A DNA stretch of 64,000 nucleotides from Panicum virgatum (taxonomy: Eukaryota > Streptophyta > Magnoliopsida > Poales > Poaceae): the NCBI RefSeq assembly GCF_016808335.1, contig NC_053142.1, positions 39,971,674 through 40,035,673 on the forward strand, read 5' to 3'. The position numbers and the translations under genes were made by a program. The first letter of the stretch is position 1. Each line of letters begins with the position of its first letter. Under the pieces are notes generated by a model that saw only the letters and a program-made list of their open reading frames with translations, was not told the origin of the DNA and did no database searches. Positions 44,580-57,131 of the stretch are shown here, piece after piece.

Positions 44580-47500
44580 GAACTCACCAGTTATGTTGAA
44601 GCCCTCTAATAAATATAAAAGGGTTCTGTCTGGCTGATCTGTTAGTTGTACCTATCAGACTGGATATGTACTACTTGTCAATTAAAAAAAAACCCTATTG
44701 GATACGGTGATGTCATCTCAGGCGCAGGTGAGAATAGCATCAATATCACATTATCACTTTCTCTATATTGGCATATAAAATAAAGGATGGTACAATACCA
44801 CATTGTAGGAGCCTCTTTAAACTATTATAACACACCTGCAAACGCTAGCAATTTGCAATTGCTTTTCATTTGTAATATCTTTCCATATCCTTTCTCTCTT
44901 GGGACACTATCGTTTTCTCTACGCAACTTGTTGTTTCTTTTTCCTCTAACCCTGATATATTTTGTCACTGTTCAGAAATGAGAAATTTGTATGACGGCCT
45001 TATACTGATATTCTTGGGGTAACATCATGGGTGAAGAATGAAAGCCTAGTTTTGTTGGAATTAAAGTGTACGTCATTAGTTGGGCAATTATTGTTGGTCC
45101 CTGATGAACAAGCTAAGGCAGAATTGGACTAGTGACCTAACAAGATCTGTCATCTGGAATTTTAAGTGTGTGGCACATCAATACGCAAGCATGCAAATCT
45201 AGTACAAGATCCTTTGAAAATGGATCACTACCTCTAAAGTTCATAAAAAACGATTGTGTCCAAATTGTGCTGACCAGGATCGATCAGCCATCATATGACC
45301 ACCATGCCTGACTTTCTATAGAATGAAGTAGACTCCAGAGCTGGTGAAAGATGGCTAAGTGACCAAATAAGTTACGTAACAGTGTATCAAACTTTTTAAG
45401 CAAAGTATATATACTAGCCAGTAGTAAGACAAGGTGACAAAACAATCAACGCACAAAGAGCAAGGAAACGTGCATGTTGCAACCAAGGACGCACGAATTC
45501 CTAAGACAAATTCAGTTCCCCATGTTGCAATTTTTTTTCTGTATGTGTAAAAAAAACTATTTGTAATTGTTGCAGACGGTTTGTGCCAAAGAACTACCAG
45601 TTTTGTAAAGGAATTTCTTTCTCATATACAGTCCTCTCTATAGCTAGCAGGTGCGTGTGTGTGGTGCAGCGGTTCGTTTTTCAGTAGCAGCAAAGGAACA
45701 TCTAGATGACTAGATTAATTGATACCTCCTTATTGAACACACAAGCAGCAAGTAGCCAATCCAAATTGCAAGTAAAGCCGATTTCACAATACAAATGTAT
45801 GCAACAGATGGTACGATATCATCCAAAGTGATGATCACCTCTGTCGAAGCTATACTGATATAGTAAGAAATTCCCCCTGTGGTCTGATGTGCTAATCCTT
45901 CAGTAAGACGTCATACACTTTTTTTTCATTTTTTTAAGCAAAGAAGGCCTGCATATTATATTCTACGTAGTCTTTCTCTTTTGCAAGCCAATCTGACCAA
46001 GCAATCGAGCATATGCCAAGAATATTACTAGTACCTCTTAGCAGGCTTACACTAGGATGAGGCTAGAGTACAAAGATTTGTATGTTGGCAGGCACTACTG
46101 ACATGCATGACAAAGCTAGAAAATTTCGTGCTTCCGATCAACTACCGCCCGGTCGATGGAGGACCAAACATGCATCTTTTGTCTACCAGCGTCCAGCTAC
46201 AATCATCAGACACCAAAACAGTGTCACGGATCAACATCAGGGTGACGATACACGGCGCCATCAACCTTCCAGCATAGCATGAGCTCATGAGCATGCATGT
46301 GGACGGACGCGGGAGAGAGACGACGAGGAGATGGGCCAATGCGGCGGCATGAACATGGGCGGGCGCCTTTGTTTTGCACACGCTACGCCACTAAACTCGG
46401 CGGCTTCTACCAACTCGTGGGTCCGGACTCCCCGCAGAGGCAGGGGGCGCGGCGCCGTCCCAATGCCCCGCGCAGAGATCGATCGCGAGCCCCATGGGCG
46501 CGTGTCTGCTTGCTGTGCTAGCTCCAGATGGAGGTCCATGGAATCCTGCGGTGTTCCAGCGGGCAAGCGAGCGAGAGAGGGGTGGTGACAGCCTGCGACG
46601 ACGACGAGTCCACGATAGATGCAGTCATGCAACAGGGTGCCATCGCCAGCGCGAACGCGGTCGTTGTCGTCAGCGAGGTCATTGACCCGGCTCTGATGGC
46701 CGCCGGCCGGCCTCCCCATGCATGCCAACCAGACCAAGAAATCTAGCACAGCCATTCATACTGCTGGCCGCCCCCAGCTTGCTTTGTCCTGCATGTCACG
46801 TAAAACTTAAGACAACGGAAGAGAGGACTGGCACCAGCAGGCACCGTACCAATGCGGAGACATGCGTGTGTGGCGCGGCCGTGCGGGTCCTGGGCAGCCG
46901 GGCAGATGAACTGCTCAAGACTCATGATCGAGAGTGCCGAGCGGTGGCTGCTGCGCCTGCGTATCCTCGCTGCATGTGACTGCGTGAGGTCCCGTCCCGT
47001 GTGGCCGTGTCTAGATTTCCTCTGATCTTGCCGGATCTTGAGCACGTCGCACGGGCGGAGGTGTCTCGTCTGCCCGAACTCAGGGGCGCCAGATCTGACG
47101 ACGCGAAGGGGGTTCGCTACGGCACCCGCGCTCCGTGTGCCGTCGCTTCAATTCGCCGCGCTTGCAGTGCCAGCACGTACGGTCGGAGGAGTGGTCGTCG
47201 GTCGGCACGGTGCCGGCGGATGTTGCGCGCCCCGTGCCGCCACGCGCGTGCACGGCATGATCGTGCGGCCTGTTGATACGGTGTGAGGGGCAGCCGGGCA
47301 GGGGCCGAGACTTCACAGGCTGTGAGTGCAGCCGCGGGGATGCTGTGTGCGTGCCTGCATCGTGCGCTAGAGTGAGGGGGCGCCATGAAAACAGCCAGCT
47401 TGACGCATGCGCCGCCGACTTGCCGAGCGAGCGAGAGAGAGCTCCGCCGACCGCCGGCCGTTCGTTGTGCAGAACCGGATCGCCGTCCGTGGGGGCGCGG

Positions 47501-48280
47501 GCCCACCGGAGCGGGTGGGGTCATCTCACCCACCTTTCAATCAGTCGAGGTAGACACGGATAGAGAGAGAGGTGATGAGAGGGCAGACCGCCAACTTGCA
47601 AGATCGCGCTGGGCTGGGCTGAAGATTTGCCGTGTATCCAGCGTTTTGTTTGCGTCTGCGCGGGCAGCTACAGCTTGGGCAGGAACAGAAGCGAGAGCAG
47701 CGAATACGACGAGGACCAGGCGTAGGGCAGCGACAGGCTATGCATACAAGTTGATCGCCTCTCTTGTTCTTGCAGTCTTGTCCGCTCAAAGACCTGGACT
47801 ACTGTGGCCAGGATCTCCTCGAGGCCCATGCGGCCATGCCTGAAAAAAAGGGTAAGCCACCGCTGCGGCTGTTCCTCAACAATGGCGGTTTTATGCACAT
47901 CCTGTGCTGTGATTACTGTATAAACTTTGAGCTAAACAGGATGCATTTTCGTACTAGACTTTTTAATGCATGTAGCTTGATAGGAATAAGAATAACTCCT
48001 TTTTTTCTAGCGGATAGGAAAAACTCGATCATTGCGGTTAACCTATATATGCCGCTCTGCTGATCCACTCCTGTGGAGGACCCAGATTTAAGCTTCGGTC
48101 TTGATCTTGGAGATTAGTTGATTCTATTGCAGGCCACCATGCGGAAAACTTTCACATTTCTCTCTTTCCAAACCTCCCAAGTGACCAGTGCAAAGAGCGT
48201 ATCAAAACCGTAGTAGTTATAGTGATTCTAAAAAAAACGTAGTAGTTATAGAATACACAACAGACTCATCATTAGTATTA
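44580..48280. other. Intergenic sequence, no recognised gene
   Basis: AT-rich to about 46080, then GC-rich at 46290-47850 with many open frames on all frames and no domain I recognise. A possible exon with good splice-like borders lies at about 47775-47851 on the plus strand, but nothing joins to it. This may be eroded gene-derived or promoter-like DNA. Confidence 0.35.
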
Positions 48281-48285
48281 ATTAT

Positions 48286-51200
48286 AACTAGCAAGGTGGC
48301 CCGCGCAAATAGCACGGGTACCTAGTTCTTGCTTTCAATATTTAAGATTTTTATTCAAAATAATAGATGCAAATAGTTTGTTTAGACATATAATTATAAT
48401 TCCTTTGTACTAAAATTACAGACACAGGTGTGGTGTTTTTACATGACTTTAGAGAGAAATGAACCTTATTTATAGAAATATGTCTTTTGGGTATTTACTG
48501 AAAGTAACTAAATATTTACTTTTTCAAGATTACATAATACAACTCAAACACTCACAAACGCATACACACTCACTCTTATGACCGCACGAATGCAAACCCT
48601 ACCCCTATGAGCATCTTTGAAGACCAAGCTTGCAAATATTTTTGACATGAGTAAAATGTTTTAGTGCATGATAAATTATCTCTAGATTTTTATAAAAAGA
48701 TTTAGGTATTTTGTGCTAAAAATAAAAATATAATTTATTTTCTTTGTCCTTCAATCACCCATTAATATAGCCCCATATATGCATACTCCTATGTTATCTT
48801 AGGTATAGCTATACCATGGTCATGGAAGATGCACCATTATAGTGCAGCACATCGTTTCCTTTAGTTGAATCCTACCCGTGGCTTGCTACAGACTGCATGC
48901 ATGTTAAACATCAATTTCCTTACATGTTTTGCTCTAGATCGCATTGGCCCTCTACCATGATTGCATCAATTTTTTTTCTCTCCTAAATTTTTTAATCTCA
49001 GCTATCAACTAATCACCATGCTTCTCATTGTCGCTAGTGGTGATATCATACTTTTATAATAGCAACAGTGCAGTTTGCGTAAGGTAATGCTCAACCTAGT
49101 GAATGGGTTGAGATCATATTGTGGGTCACCGTCATGCTATCATTGCCATGCTCTAATTTTCATACTCTTATTATTGTTGTGCTTTTCAAGTCTAGACACT
49201 CTTGTTAGTTCATTGCTTTCCATGTTGAAATCGATTCTGAATAGTGTGCTTCTTTTTTCTATCTTCTGATTGTACAGTTAATTCGCTATATGTTGCTATC
49301 TGCGTAAACTTACTTTTTGTAACAAAATACTATTTTTCTCCATGATAATAATCACCCGGCCACCTTGTGTTTGGACCCATGCTGAATTTTTTCTCTATTT
49401 AATTTCTTTTTATCATAGTTCCGTATAAACTGTTGCTACTAAGTTGTGCTTCTCTGTAGCATCCTTACTAACATAGACATACCCCAAATTTTATTTCACA
49501 ATGCACATTGTCCAACTTGGCAATTATTTTCCTCCATTACACATCCATAACATAGTGAGCATGGTAATGTGCAGGGCAAACAACCTAAATAAACTCTAGT
49601 GTTAAAAAATAATTTATAAATTTTAATTTGAAGGTAAGGCAGTCAACAAATTTTGACCATGTTTAAGTTTCAATTCCAAAAATTATATACCCTTGGGGTG
49701 TTCCTCTAGGTCAACGAAGGCTATAATTAAATTGTTTTATCGTAGGAAGCACATACATGTGCTATAAGCATCAGCTAAGATCATAGCTCGAGTATGTGAA
49801 CCATCATTGCATCGTGTGATCTGCATTGCAGCTATCCATATAATCAGCTAGTACATTTTTAAGTTACACACCGGTACGTACAAAATGATTTGTTGCCTTT
49901 CCATCAGCGATGCTAGCGTTTGATTGGTCTCGTATGCTATGGCAAAAAATGCTAGATGTATTCTAGTTTTCTCTTAGGAATACGGTGCCGATTCAATCCA
50001 TCTAGGATAAAAGTCTGGTTTTCTCTCGATTAGTTGGATCCTTGGTTGAGGGCAGCTTTACAGGTGAGTGTTTGCTAGTCACATCCCGCAATTGCTTTCT
50101 GGTACCATGACAATGCTATGTCTAATCGAACACGGAGCACTTGTTACACCATCACCATAAATTAACATGAAAGCATCATTCGGCAAATTATTATGTCAAA
50201 CCGTTATTTGTAATTCAGGTTTGCTGAATTACTATCTATTAGTGAAAATGTATAAATATGAGGTTATCGTGTGGTAACTTTTAGCTCAAGGCTGAGCCAT
50301 TGAAGCGACAATTTAGCTCGGGTGCTTTGTCTTTTGTGCAAGCTGGCTGCAAAATTTGAGTTCAATTATTTGGCGTGGTTTGTTTTTGCAATCAAATGCA
50401 TATGCTTTTTCTCTGGCCTGACTCTTCTCTTTCCTTTCAACTTTCAATCCATATAGTGGATGCTTATAATGCATGTACTTTCTTTTTTGTTGTTTTGGTG
50501 CACCAGCAAGATGAGGCGACTGAATTAAACTATATAATGCATCTATTTAAATCTTGATCACACGATTAAAAAAATTCTAAAATAGATGGTCATATTTTTT
50601 ATTAATGTAGGAACTTCCAGGTTGATCAGGACACCAATTAAGTTGGGAAGAGAAAGAATATTTGTTAAATTTTGAATTTATATATGTATTTATTAGATGT
50701 ATCAGATATAGGTTAGTTGAGTAGACCCGATAGATTTTCATAAAAATCCAATAGTGTAACTCGTCCGTTTTCTTTGATTGACATGGTAATTTCTAGACCG
50801 AGCTAATTTGTAGACCCACTCGGTGAACATAGTGGCTTCTTAATCTTTTAATTTCAAATGTGTTAAGTTCTAAATTTTCTTATTTTTCTAGTTCCAAATT
50901 TAGTTATCTACTAATCATATCTGACATGGATTCTTTGATCATGTCTTATGTTTTCCTAATATTTTTAATTTTTAAGTTAGCTATTTACTAATCATTGTAT
51001 TAAATCCTAATTTTCTTATTTTTCTAGCTCCAAGTTTATCTATCTACTAATCATATTTGGTACGGACTTTTTGATCATGTTCTAATTATTCTTAATTTTT
51101 TAATTTTGAAATTAGTTATCTACTAATCATTGTGTTAATGTCTAATTTTCTTATTATCCTAATTTTGAATTTAGCTATCTACTAATCATATCAATAGGGA

Positions 51201-52605
51201 ATCCTTTGTATTGTAATAATTTTAATTAATTTTTTAATTCCAAAATTAACTATTTACGAATTAAGTTGTATGGACTCTTGAGTTAGTTTAGACTGTTAGA
51301 TCATAATAAAATCTAAAGGTGTAAATTTTTTTTTAGATATGTGAAAATTTCTAGACCCTCTCGACGAATGTGGTGCATTATTTTAACACACTTTTATTAA
51401 TATAATAGATAGATTATACTATTTCTTTAGCTATTTTCATGCATATTTTGCTTCTTAATCACTATACAATTTAACTACTAATTTTTTTGTTTTTTTAATT
51501 TATCTAGTTATTAGTCATATTTAATGTGGACTCTTTAGCCAACTGTTAAATTATTTATATAATTATAGATATATATCATATAAATGTAAGTAAAAAACTA
51601 ATAGAGTCCATATTTCTCTTTTTCTTAATACAATCATATATCTTTGTTTCTAAAGAAAAAAAACAACTGTTGGGTCTGGTTTACTACTACCTCCGTCTTG
51701 AAAAGATACTAAATTTATACAAAACAATGTTGTAATTTAATCTACTTTGTAAGTATGTCATGTATATATCCTTTTTTATCTTTTTAATATAAATGAAAAT
51801 TGAAGTGTTGTAGGGAACTCCTCCATAGTTTGCCCTTCAAAAAAATTATATGATATAGTATACCATTTAGATTTATATCCTATAATCCTACTAAAATAAG
51901 TATCATTAGATCTATCTGACGATACAAATGTTAGTAATTTTTAATATAAATTTAATCAAATTTAAAATTATTTGAATTTTTAGGAAGCGAGAGTTGCATT
52001 TTTTTGGAACGGAGGGAGTACATTGCACGGAAATTCACATACAATAGACATCTTATCCTAACCTGCACTAATCGAGCCTAAGACAATATATAGCTAGTAC
52101 TCCATTGGATCCGTTCGCATCCATCCAACGATGTACTTTCGGAAGACGTTAATCGGATGGAGGATGGATTTATTAGCATGAGGCTGGTGCTGCTACATGG
52201 GTGATGGATGATATGTGAGGTTGATGGAGCCTGCTGCTGTAGGACCGGCCGGCCGCGGCGTAATGATCCGTGGCACAATGCGTTGGTTGGTGTTGGCGAG
52301 CGACGGGAGATGATGCATGGGCGTGGAAAGCAGGAGAGAAGTGGGCGGCACGTATTTGCTTCGGCGGCTTTTATTTCTGCCTGCGCTAAGCCAAGCAACG
52401 CCTGCATATTTCGACTGATCATATTCACGGTAGACTCTTTGGTCATATTCTTATTTTTCTTATTCTTTTAATTTTAAAATCAGCTATTTAGTAATCGTAT
52501 TTGATATAGATTTTTCTCTTTTTTAGATTAATGTGGGAATTTTTAGACCCTATCGGCGAATGTGGTGGCTTCTTTTAACACTCCTTTAATAATATAATAG
52601 ATAAT
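48286..52605. repeat. Degenerate AT-rich repeat with CCCG(T/C)GC hairpin end
   Basis: The left edge ACTAGCAAGGTGGCCCGCGC contains a short GC stem (CCCGCGC / GCACGGG) and continues to TACCTAGT. Two right edges, near 51417 and 52604, read TTAATATAATAGATA after a GA(A/C)G(A/T)(A/G)TGTGGT motif. In between, diverged units of about 130 bp repeat the pattern TATCTACTAATCATAT..GACT(C/T)TTTGATCATG (about 50890-52500). No coding capacity remains. Such degenerate repeats are common in grasses and may be Helitron-like, but I cannot prove the class. Confidence 0.45.
51687..52018. mobile_element. Stowaway-type MITE
   Basis: The ends CTACCTCCGTC and GACGGAGGGAG-type (GAACGGAGGGAG at the right) with flanking TA fit the Stowaway (Tc1/mariner) family. 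The interior is AT-rich with GTAAGTATGTCATG-like sequence. Length is about 332 bp. It is nested in the AT-rich repeat block. Confidence 0.75.
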
Positions 52606-52619
52606 CCCATAAAAAGAGC

Positions 52620-53081
52620 CCATAATTGTGAAATTAAATATTTCAAAAATAAATATATCCAAGGTACAAGAATAAATAACTTGGTGGAGCAAGAAGAAAC
52701 GAATAGAACGATGGCCTTTCATCTAGAAAAGTGGGAGAATTTCTATTGGATCTTTCCTTATTTTTTAATTTGGTAAAGAAGATGAAAGATAGAGGAAAAC
52801 ATGTGGATTAAGCCAAGTGGCACACGCCTGAGGTGCTAGTTTTTGGTAGAGATGTAAATAAGGACCAGAGAAAATTGTAGTGATACCAGGACATGATGAA
52901 TTCGATGGATCCCCGTAGCCACAATATTTATTGTGGAATATGCAAGAGGATCCTCTATCTTTGTATTTAAGATAGAACGAGATCTCTGTGTTGCCGGAGC
53001 AGTGTTTTTCACGATGCAATGCTCACTCGTCCGCAAAAAAAACCTAAACTCGATGCAGCTATGCCGAGCTTCACTACGATG
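52620..53081. other. Intergenic sequence between repeats
   Basis: I see no gene here. The composition is AT-rich, changing to mixed composition near the hAT-type MITE. Confidence 0.4.
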
Positions 53082-53089
53082 CTCGCACG

Positions 53090-53257
53090 CAGCGGGTCTA
53101 AGGGGGCTAGGGGGGCTCAAGCCGCCCTACATCCCCAAGATCAATTATATCCCCTAAGCACCTCCCTTTATTTTTAGGAAGAAAAAAATGAATAAGAGGG
53201 GAAGGAAGAAAAAAAAAGAAAGGAGATGAGCCCCTATGTTGAGCGGATTCGTCATTA
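53090..53257. mobile_element. hAT-type MITE, second copy, inverted
   Basis: Reverse complement of this segment aligns with the MITE at 6996-7192 (shared GGGGGCTAGGGGGG, TTTTTAGGAAGAAA, GAGATGAGCCC). Flanks CTCGCACG (53082-53089) and CTCGTACA (53258-53265) agree at 6 of 8 positions, so the 8-bp duplication has decayed. It is older or less constrained than the first copy. Confidence 0.65.
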
Positions 53258-53339
53258 CTCGTACACCTATGATATTTCTGTTGCATTCGTTGTTGCTTCT
53301 TGGCTCATGTTCGGGGAAGGATATTACATGACTAGCTAA

Positions 53340-54960
53340 GGAACATGCATGCTGTGTGTTGTTGTACTACCATATTTCTTCATGAGGTCACGTCGTGTTT
53401 TTTTTTTGCGTGGACGACGACAATCGACAGGGAAAGACGGAGGCGATAAACGGTCAAAGCTCGCGGTCGCATGTCACGCACAGGTGAGGTCGCGGTCCGG
53501 CGCTGGATGGAGCTCATCAATGCCTGTTCTGCGCAGGAGCGGGTCCAATCGCCGGGATCTCGTGGGATTCTCCGATGCCAGCGCAAGCGCAAGCGCCGCC
53601 CCGCTCGGCGCCAGGCAGCGCGCGCCCGGCGTGTGCGTGTCTGCTCCGCTCCGCTCCACCTCTACCCCTGCGCCTCGACCTCAGCTGAAAACCACGTGCG
53701 GATTTTGTACGCCTCACGTCTACGGCCGTCCCGTGCGCTCGTCTTCGTTTCGAGCACTTGCACAAGCAGATACGCTCGCGACCACTTGTGCTTGGATCAT
53801 TTCGCGCGCGCGTCGTCGTGAACCCCGTCGTCTCGCTGCTGGCAAGGCGCGGCGCCAGATGGCAGAGCGCACTTGGGGCTCTCTCGACGGTGTCCGTTTC
53901 CGGGCGCCGTGCGTATCTGATGCCTTGCTTGGGCACGGCAACACGGGCCGCGTGTGCCGCATGCAACACGACGCCGCAGCCATGCGCACATGGCGTGGCA
54001 GGCAGCGGGCACGGTATGTTTGTACGCGACGCGACGTGCCTACGGATCGATCGTACGCTCGCCCCACGCGGCCAAAGGCTAGCTAGCTGCTATCCTGGCG
54101 CGCGGCGACGCCGGCCGCCGAGCGCTCCATGGACGAACCGCCGCCCTAGCTTTCTAGCTGCTGAAGGCGCGAGTGCAATGCGCGCCTGGCTCTGGCTGGT
54201 CACGGCGCCACCACCTGTCGGGGCGATTGAGAAGCCAGCCGGCGGGCGGCGTCGAAGCGCACGGGCGTGTTTGCGTAGTAGTGCCCCACGTTTGATCGGT
54301 GATCGATCGCGAGCTCGTCCCTTCCGCGCTCGAAGTCCAACGCTCAAGATACTGGCGCAGATCGGATGGCGATCGATCGACGCAGCCTTCGTCAGAATTC
54401 AGAAACATCGCATTCATCCCTCGATTCAAGTCCAAAAGGTAGCACGCCGCGCGCCCATGCGCCATTAATGTCGCCAGCATCAGCGGCAGCGAGCGGCGAC
54501 CGGAGATCCTCTCTCGACTCCGTTCGTCGCCCCTGCTGTGAGTACTTTCTCCGATCAGCATCGGCCATTAAAAACATGAACTGTGTTGTAGCAGCAGCAG
54601 GCTAGCAGCCAGGCAGCACCACGACGAAGCGGAGCAGACGTTGCACGAGTGGTCTGCGCCGCGCACTTGACTGAGAGACCGGAGGACCGGGGCGTCCGGG
54701 AAGTGGAGACAGGGAGGTCCCAACTGCATCCTCTTGGGAGGGCGGGGGAGATCCCAACTGCATCCTCTTGGGTGGGCGGGGGCCAATCGGCTTCCTGCCG
54801 TGGAGGCGTCAGCCGAGCTGCTTTTTCGCGGCCGGAATCAGCACGACAGACATTTGTAGCCACCTGTAAAGAGAGTTCATCTTCATCCCATGAACGCATT
54901 TACTGGAGCACTACGGTCTCTGGTCTCCCAAGGTTAGAACACTAGGACCCACAGTGTCAT
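53340..54960. other. GC-rich intergenic block
   Basis: Several long open frames run on both strands through 53349-54561, all Arg/Ala/Ser-rich without recognised domains. This is the expected behaviour of GC-rich noncoding DNA. A tandem pair of about 34 bp (TCCCAACTGCATCCTCTTGG) lies at 54716-54783. Confidence 0.4.
54716..54783. repeat. 34-bp tandem duplication
   Basis: GA(G/T)(G/A)TCCCAACTGCATCC followed by TCTTGGG(A/T)GGGCGGGG occurs twice in tandem with a few differences. Confidence 0.8.
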
Positions 54961-54978
54961 TTTCAACTTCTCTAGTAA

Positions 54979-55316
54979 GGGCTTGTTTGGTTTCCAGACT
55001 TTTTTCATAAGTCCCTATCACATCAAAAAGAATCTTACTATTTTATAATATTAAATAAAATCTGTTTACAAATGTTTTTTTGACAGCTGAGTGCTAATTC
55101 GCGAGACGAATCTAATGAACCTAATTAATTCATAATTTGCTACAGTAGTGCTACAGTAAACATTCGCTAATCATAGATTAATATAGCTCGTTAGATTCGT
55201 CTCGCAGTTTAGCCCCAGGGTTCTGCAATTAGTTTTATAATTAACTTTTATTTAATACTTCTAAATACTAAAAAGTTCTAGGGACTTAAAAGAAGTCACT
55301 GGAGCCAAACAAGCCC
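54979..55316. mobile_element. Tourist-like MITE with TAA duplication
   Basis: GGGCTTGTTTGGTTTCCAG at the left and its imperfect complement at the right (GGAGCCAAACAAGCCC) are flanked by TAA at 54976-54978 and 55317-55319. The interior has GCGAGACGAATCTAATGAAC and its inverted partner GTTAGATTCGTCTCGC, giving a long internal hairpin. Confidence 0.88.
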
Positions 55317-55319
55317 TAA

Positions 55320-55547
55320 GGGCGTCTGCAATGGGTAGCTATTTAGTTAGCTAGATCTGATGTGGTAATGAAAAAGTAGGAGAGAGAGTAGTCACTAACG
55401 AGGAGCAAATAGCTTATCTATTTCACGTAGTCCAAGAACATGTGAGAGGAGCGTGTGGATCCAATAATATAAAATAGTTTTTTTATCTCTCACCTCCACA
55501 TCAGCAGACTACATAGCTAGTACTAGCTATTATCATTGAGGCCACCC
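55320..55547. mobile_element. Second Tourist-like MITE abutting the first
   Basis: GGGCGTCTGCAATGG at the left and CATTGAGGCCACCC at the right are imperfect inverted ends. The left flank is the TAA that also ends the previous MITE, while the right flank is TTA, so the duplication is not perfect. Length is about 228 bp. Confidence 0.6.
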
Positions 55548-55550
55548 TTA

Positions 55551-56025
55551 GTGGCCAATGAATCCCTCTTACTGTTATCTACTATCTTACTATTACTAAT
55601 TAAAAACTTCTTTTAAATCTTCACATGAAGCCAGCTAGAATCCCATGCTCTACATAAATAGATAACTTCTAAAATTCTCACGAAAATTAGAAATATCTAG
55701 CCATTAATTTGACAACTCTAATCATAATGGTCAATGGATTTGTATCTTTTCTAATAAATTAAACATCTCTGTCATATAAAATATAAAGTAACTCCCCTAA
55801 TATTCGTGTAAATTACCCACCTACATCATTGTAAAATAATACAAATAACAACCTAAATTTGCATATAAATTATCCAATTATATTATTATTTAAATTTATA
55901 GTGACCTCTAAGTCTAAATCTAAATTATATAATTACATCAAAATATTAAAGTGTACCAATATAAAACAGTAAACTAGTATTTCTATCATTATTAATATAT
56001 CAATTATATAGAAATACTACCCACA
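55551..56025. other. AT-rich intergenic sequence
   Basis: No gene or recognised element was found. There are many short AT words and no open frame of note. Confidence 0.45.
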
Positions 56026-56030
56026 GTATG

Positions 56031-56459
56031 TGTCGGTGTTTTACCGTCGGGTTCTCCGAGGGATATCCCGAGGAGAGTGGTTGTAGGCAGAGACTTGCTG
56101 GAATCAGAACGCGATGGTGCAAGAAATACAAAGATTTAGACAGGTTCAGGCCGCCGGAGCGTAATACCCTACGTCCTGTGTGGTGGTTTGTATTCCCTTA
56201 GGTGTTGTTCGATGTGTCTCGTCCCCTCTGGAGGGATCTCTGCTCACTCTTATATAATCTAGGGGAACATGGTTACATGGAAAGTCCTAGTCGAGTTCTG
56301 TTTGGACCCTAGTCCGAGGAGTTCGGCTAGTTTCCGTATACACCGACTAGTTCTACTACTATTCGGGTAGATACAATAGAGGTATTACATATCCATGTAC
56401 TACTCTCTAGTCTAGAATATTCCGCGCCGGTGAGCAGTCCCGCTGGCCCGGGTCTGACA
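56031..56459. mobile_element. Solo LTR, 429 bp, perfect 5-bp target duplication
   Basis: GTATG is duplicated at 56026-56030 and 56460-56464. The LTR begins TGTCGGTGTTTTACCGTC and ends CCCGGGTCTGACA, with TG..CA ends. The start resembles common grass Ty3-type LTRs, but no internal sequence is present to confirm it. It arose by recombination between two LTRs of a full element. Confidence 0.9.
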
Positions 56460-56464
56460 GTATG

Positions 56465-57126
56465 TGTCAACATGTATTCATATATGATAAAAGAGATAAG
56501 AATACCAGCTCACAAATAAATGGCTCAATTAAATACATATCAAACACGTATGGAGGTATAATAAAAAATAATTTCCATTGCAACTAGATAATGATAAATA
56601 TAGATTTCAGAGTATGTATTAGAATATTTAATAGATAAAAGAGGGTGTGAGATATATAATTATAATTATTAGCTATAAACTTTATGTTTATATTTACTCT
56701 AATTAGCCCATGCAGGAGTATGAGTTATTAGGCTAATATTTTCTAAAAACTTAACGCCATGTTTCCATACAATTTTTTTTTGAAACAAGTACAAAAATAT
56801 ATTGCAACATTTACATAAAAATGTTTTAGCATCCCTATTTAGACCACCATATTAAATAAACTAGCCTATCAACGAGCAGGTAATTTATAGTTATATGTGT
56901 TAACGCTCTCTCTATTTTAAATTATAGTTTATTTTATCTTTGTTCCAAATAAAATTCATCTAATTTTAATAAGTTTATGGAAAATATAGATCAAGATATA
57001 TTTTAGTCTATCAAGTGAATCTTGTCAATATTTATTAATACAGTAGAAAAGTTTAACTTAGAATAAAACTAAAATACTTATGGTGTGGAATGAAGGGATT
57101 AGACAACTAGAGTTTTTATTTATACA
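56465..57126. other. AT-rich sequence between two solo LTRs
   Basis: No gene was found. ATAATATT-like words dominate. Confidence 0.45.
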
Positions 57127-57131
57127 CCATT

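Noticed and set aside
46285..47843. Cluster of long frames in GC-rich DNA
   Set aside because: Open frames occur in nearly all frames at once and are low complexity; no domains or consistent splice chain.
53349..54561. 245- and 236-codon overlapping frames
   Set aside because: Arg/Ala/Ser-rich, open on both strands, no recognised domain; consistent with GC-rich noncoding DNA.
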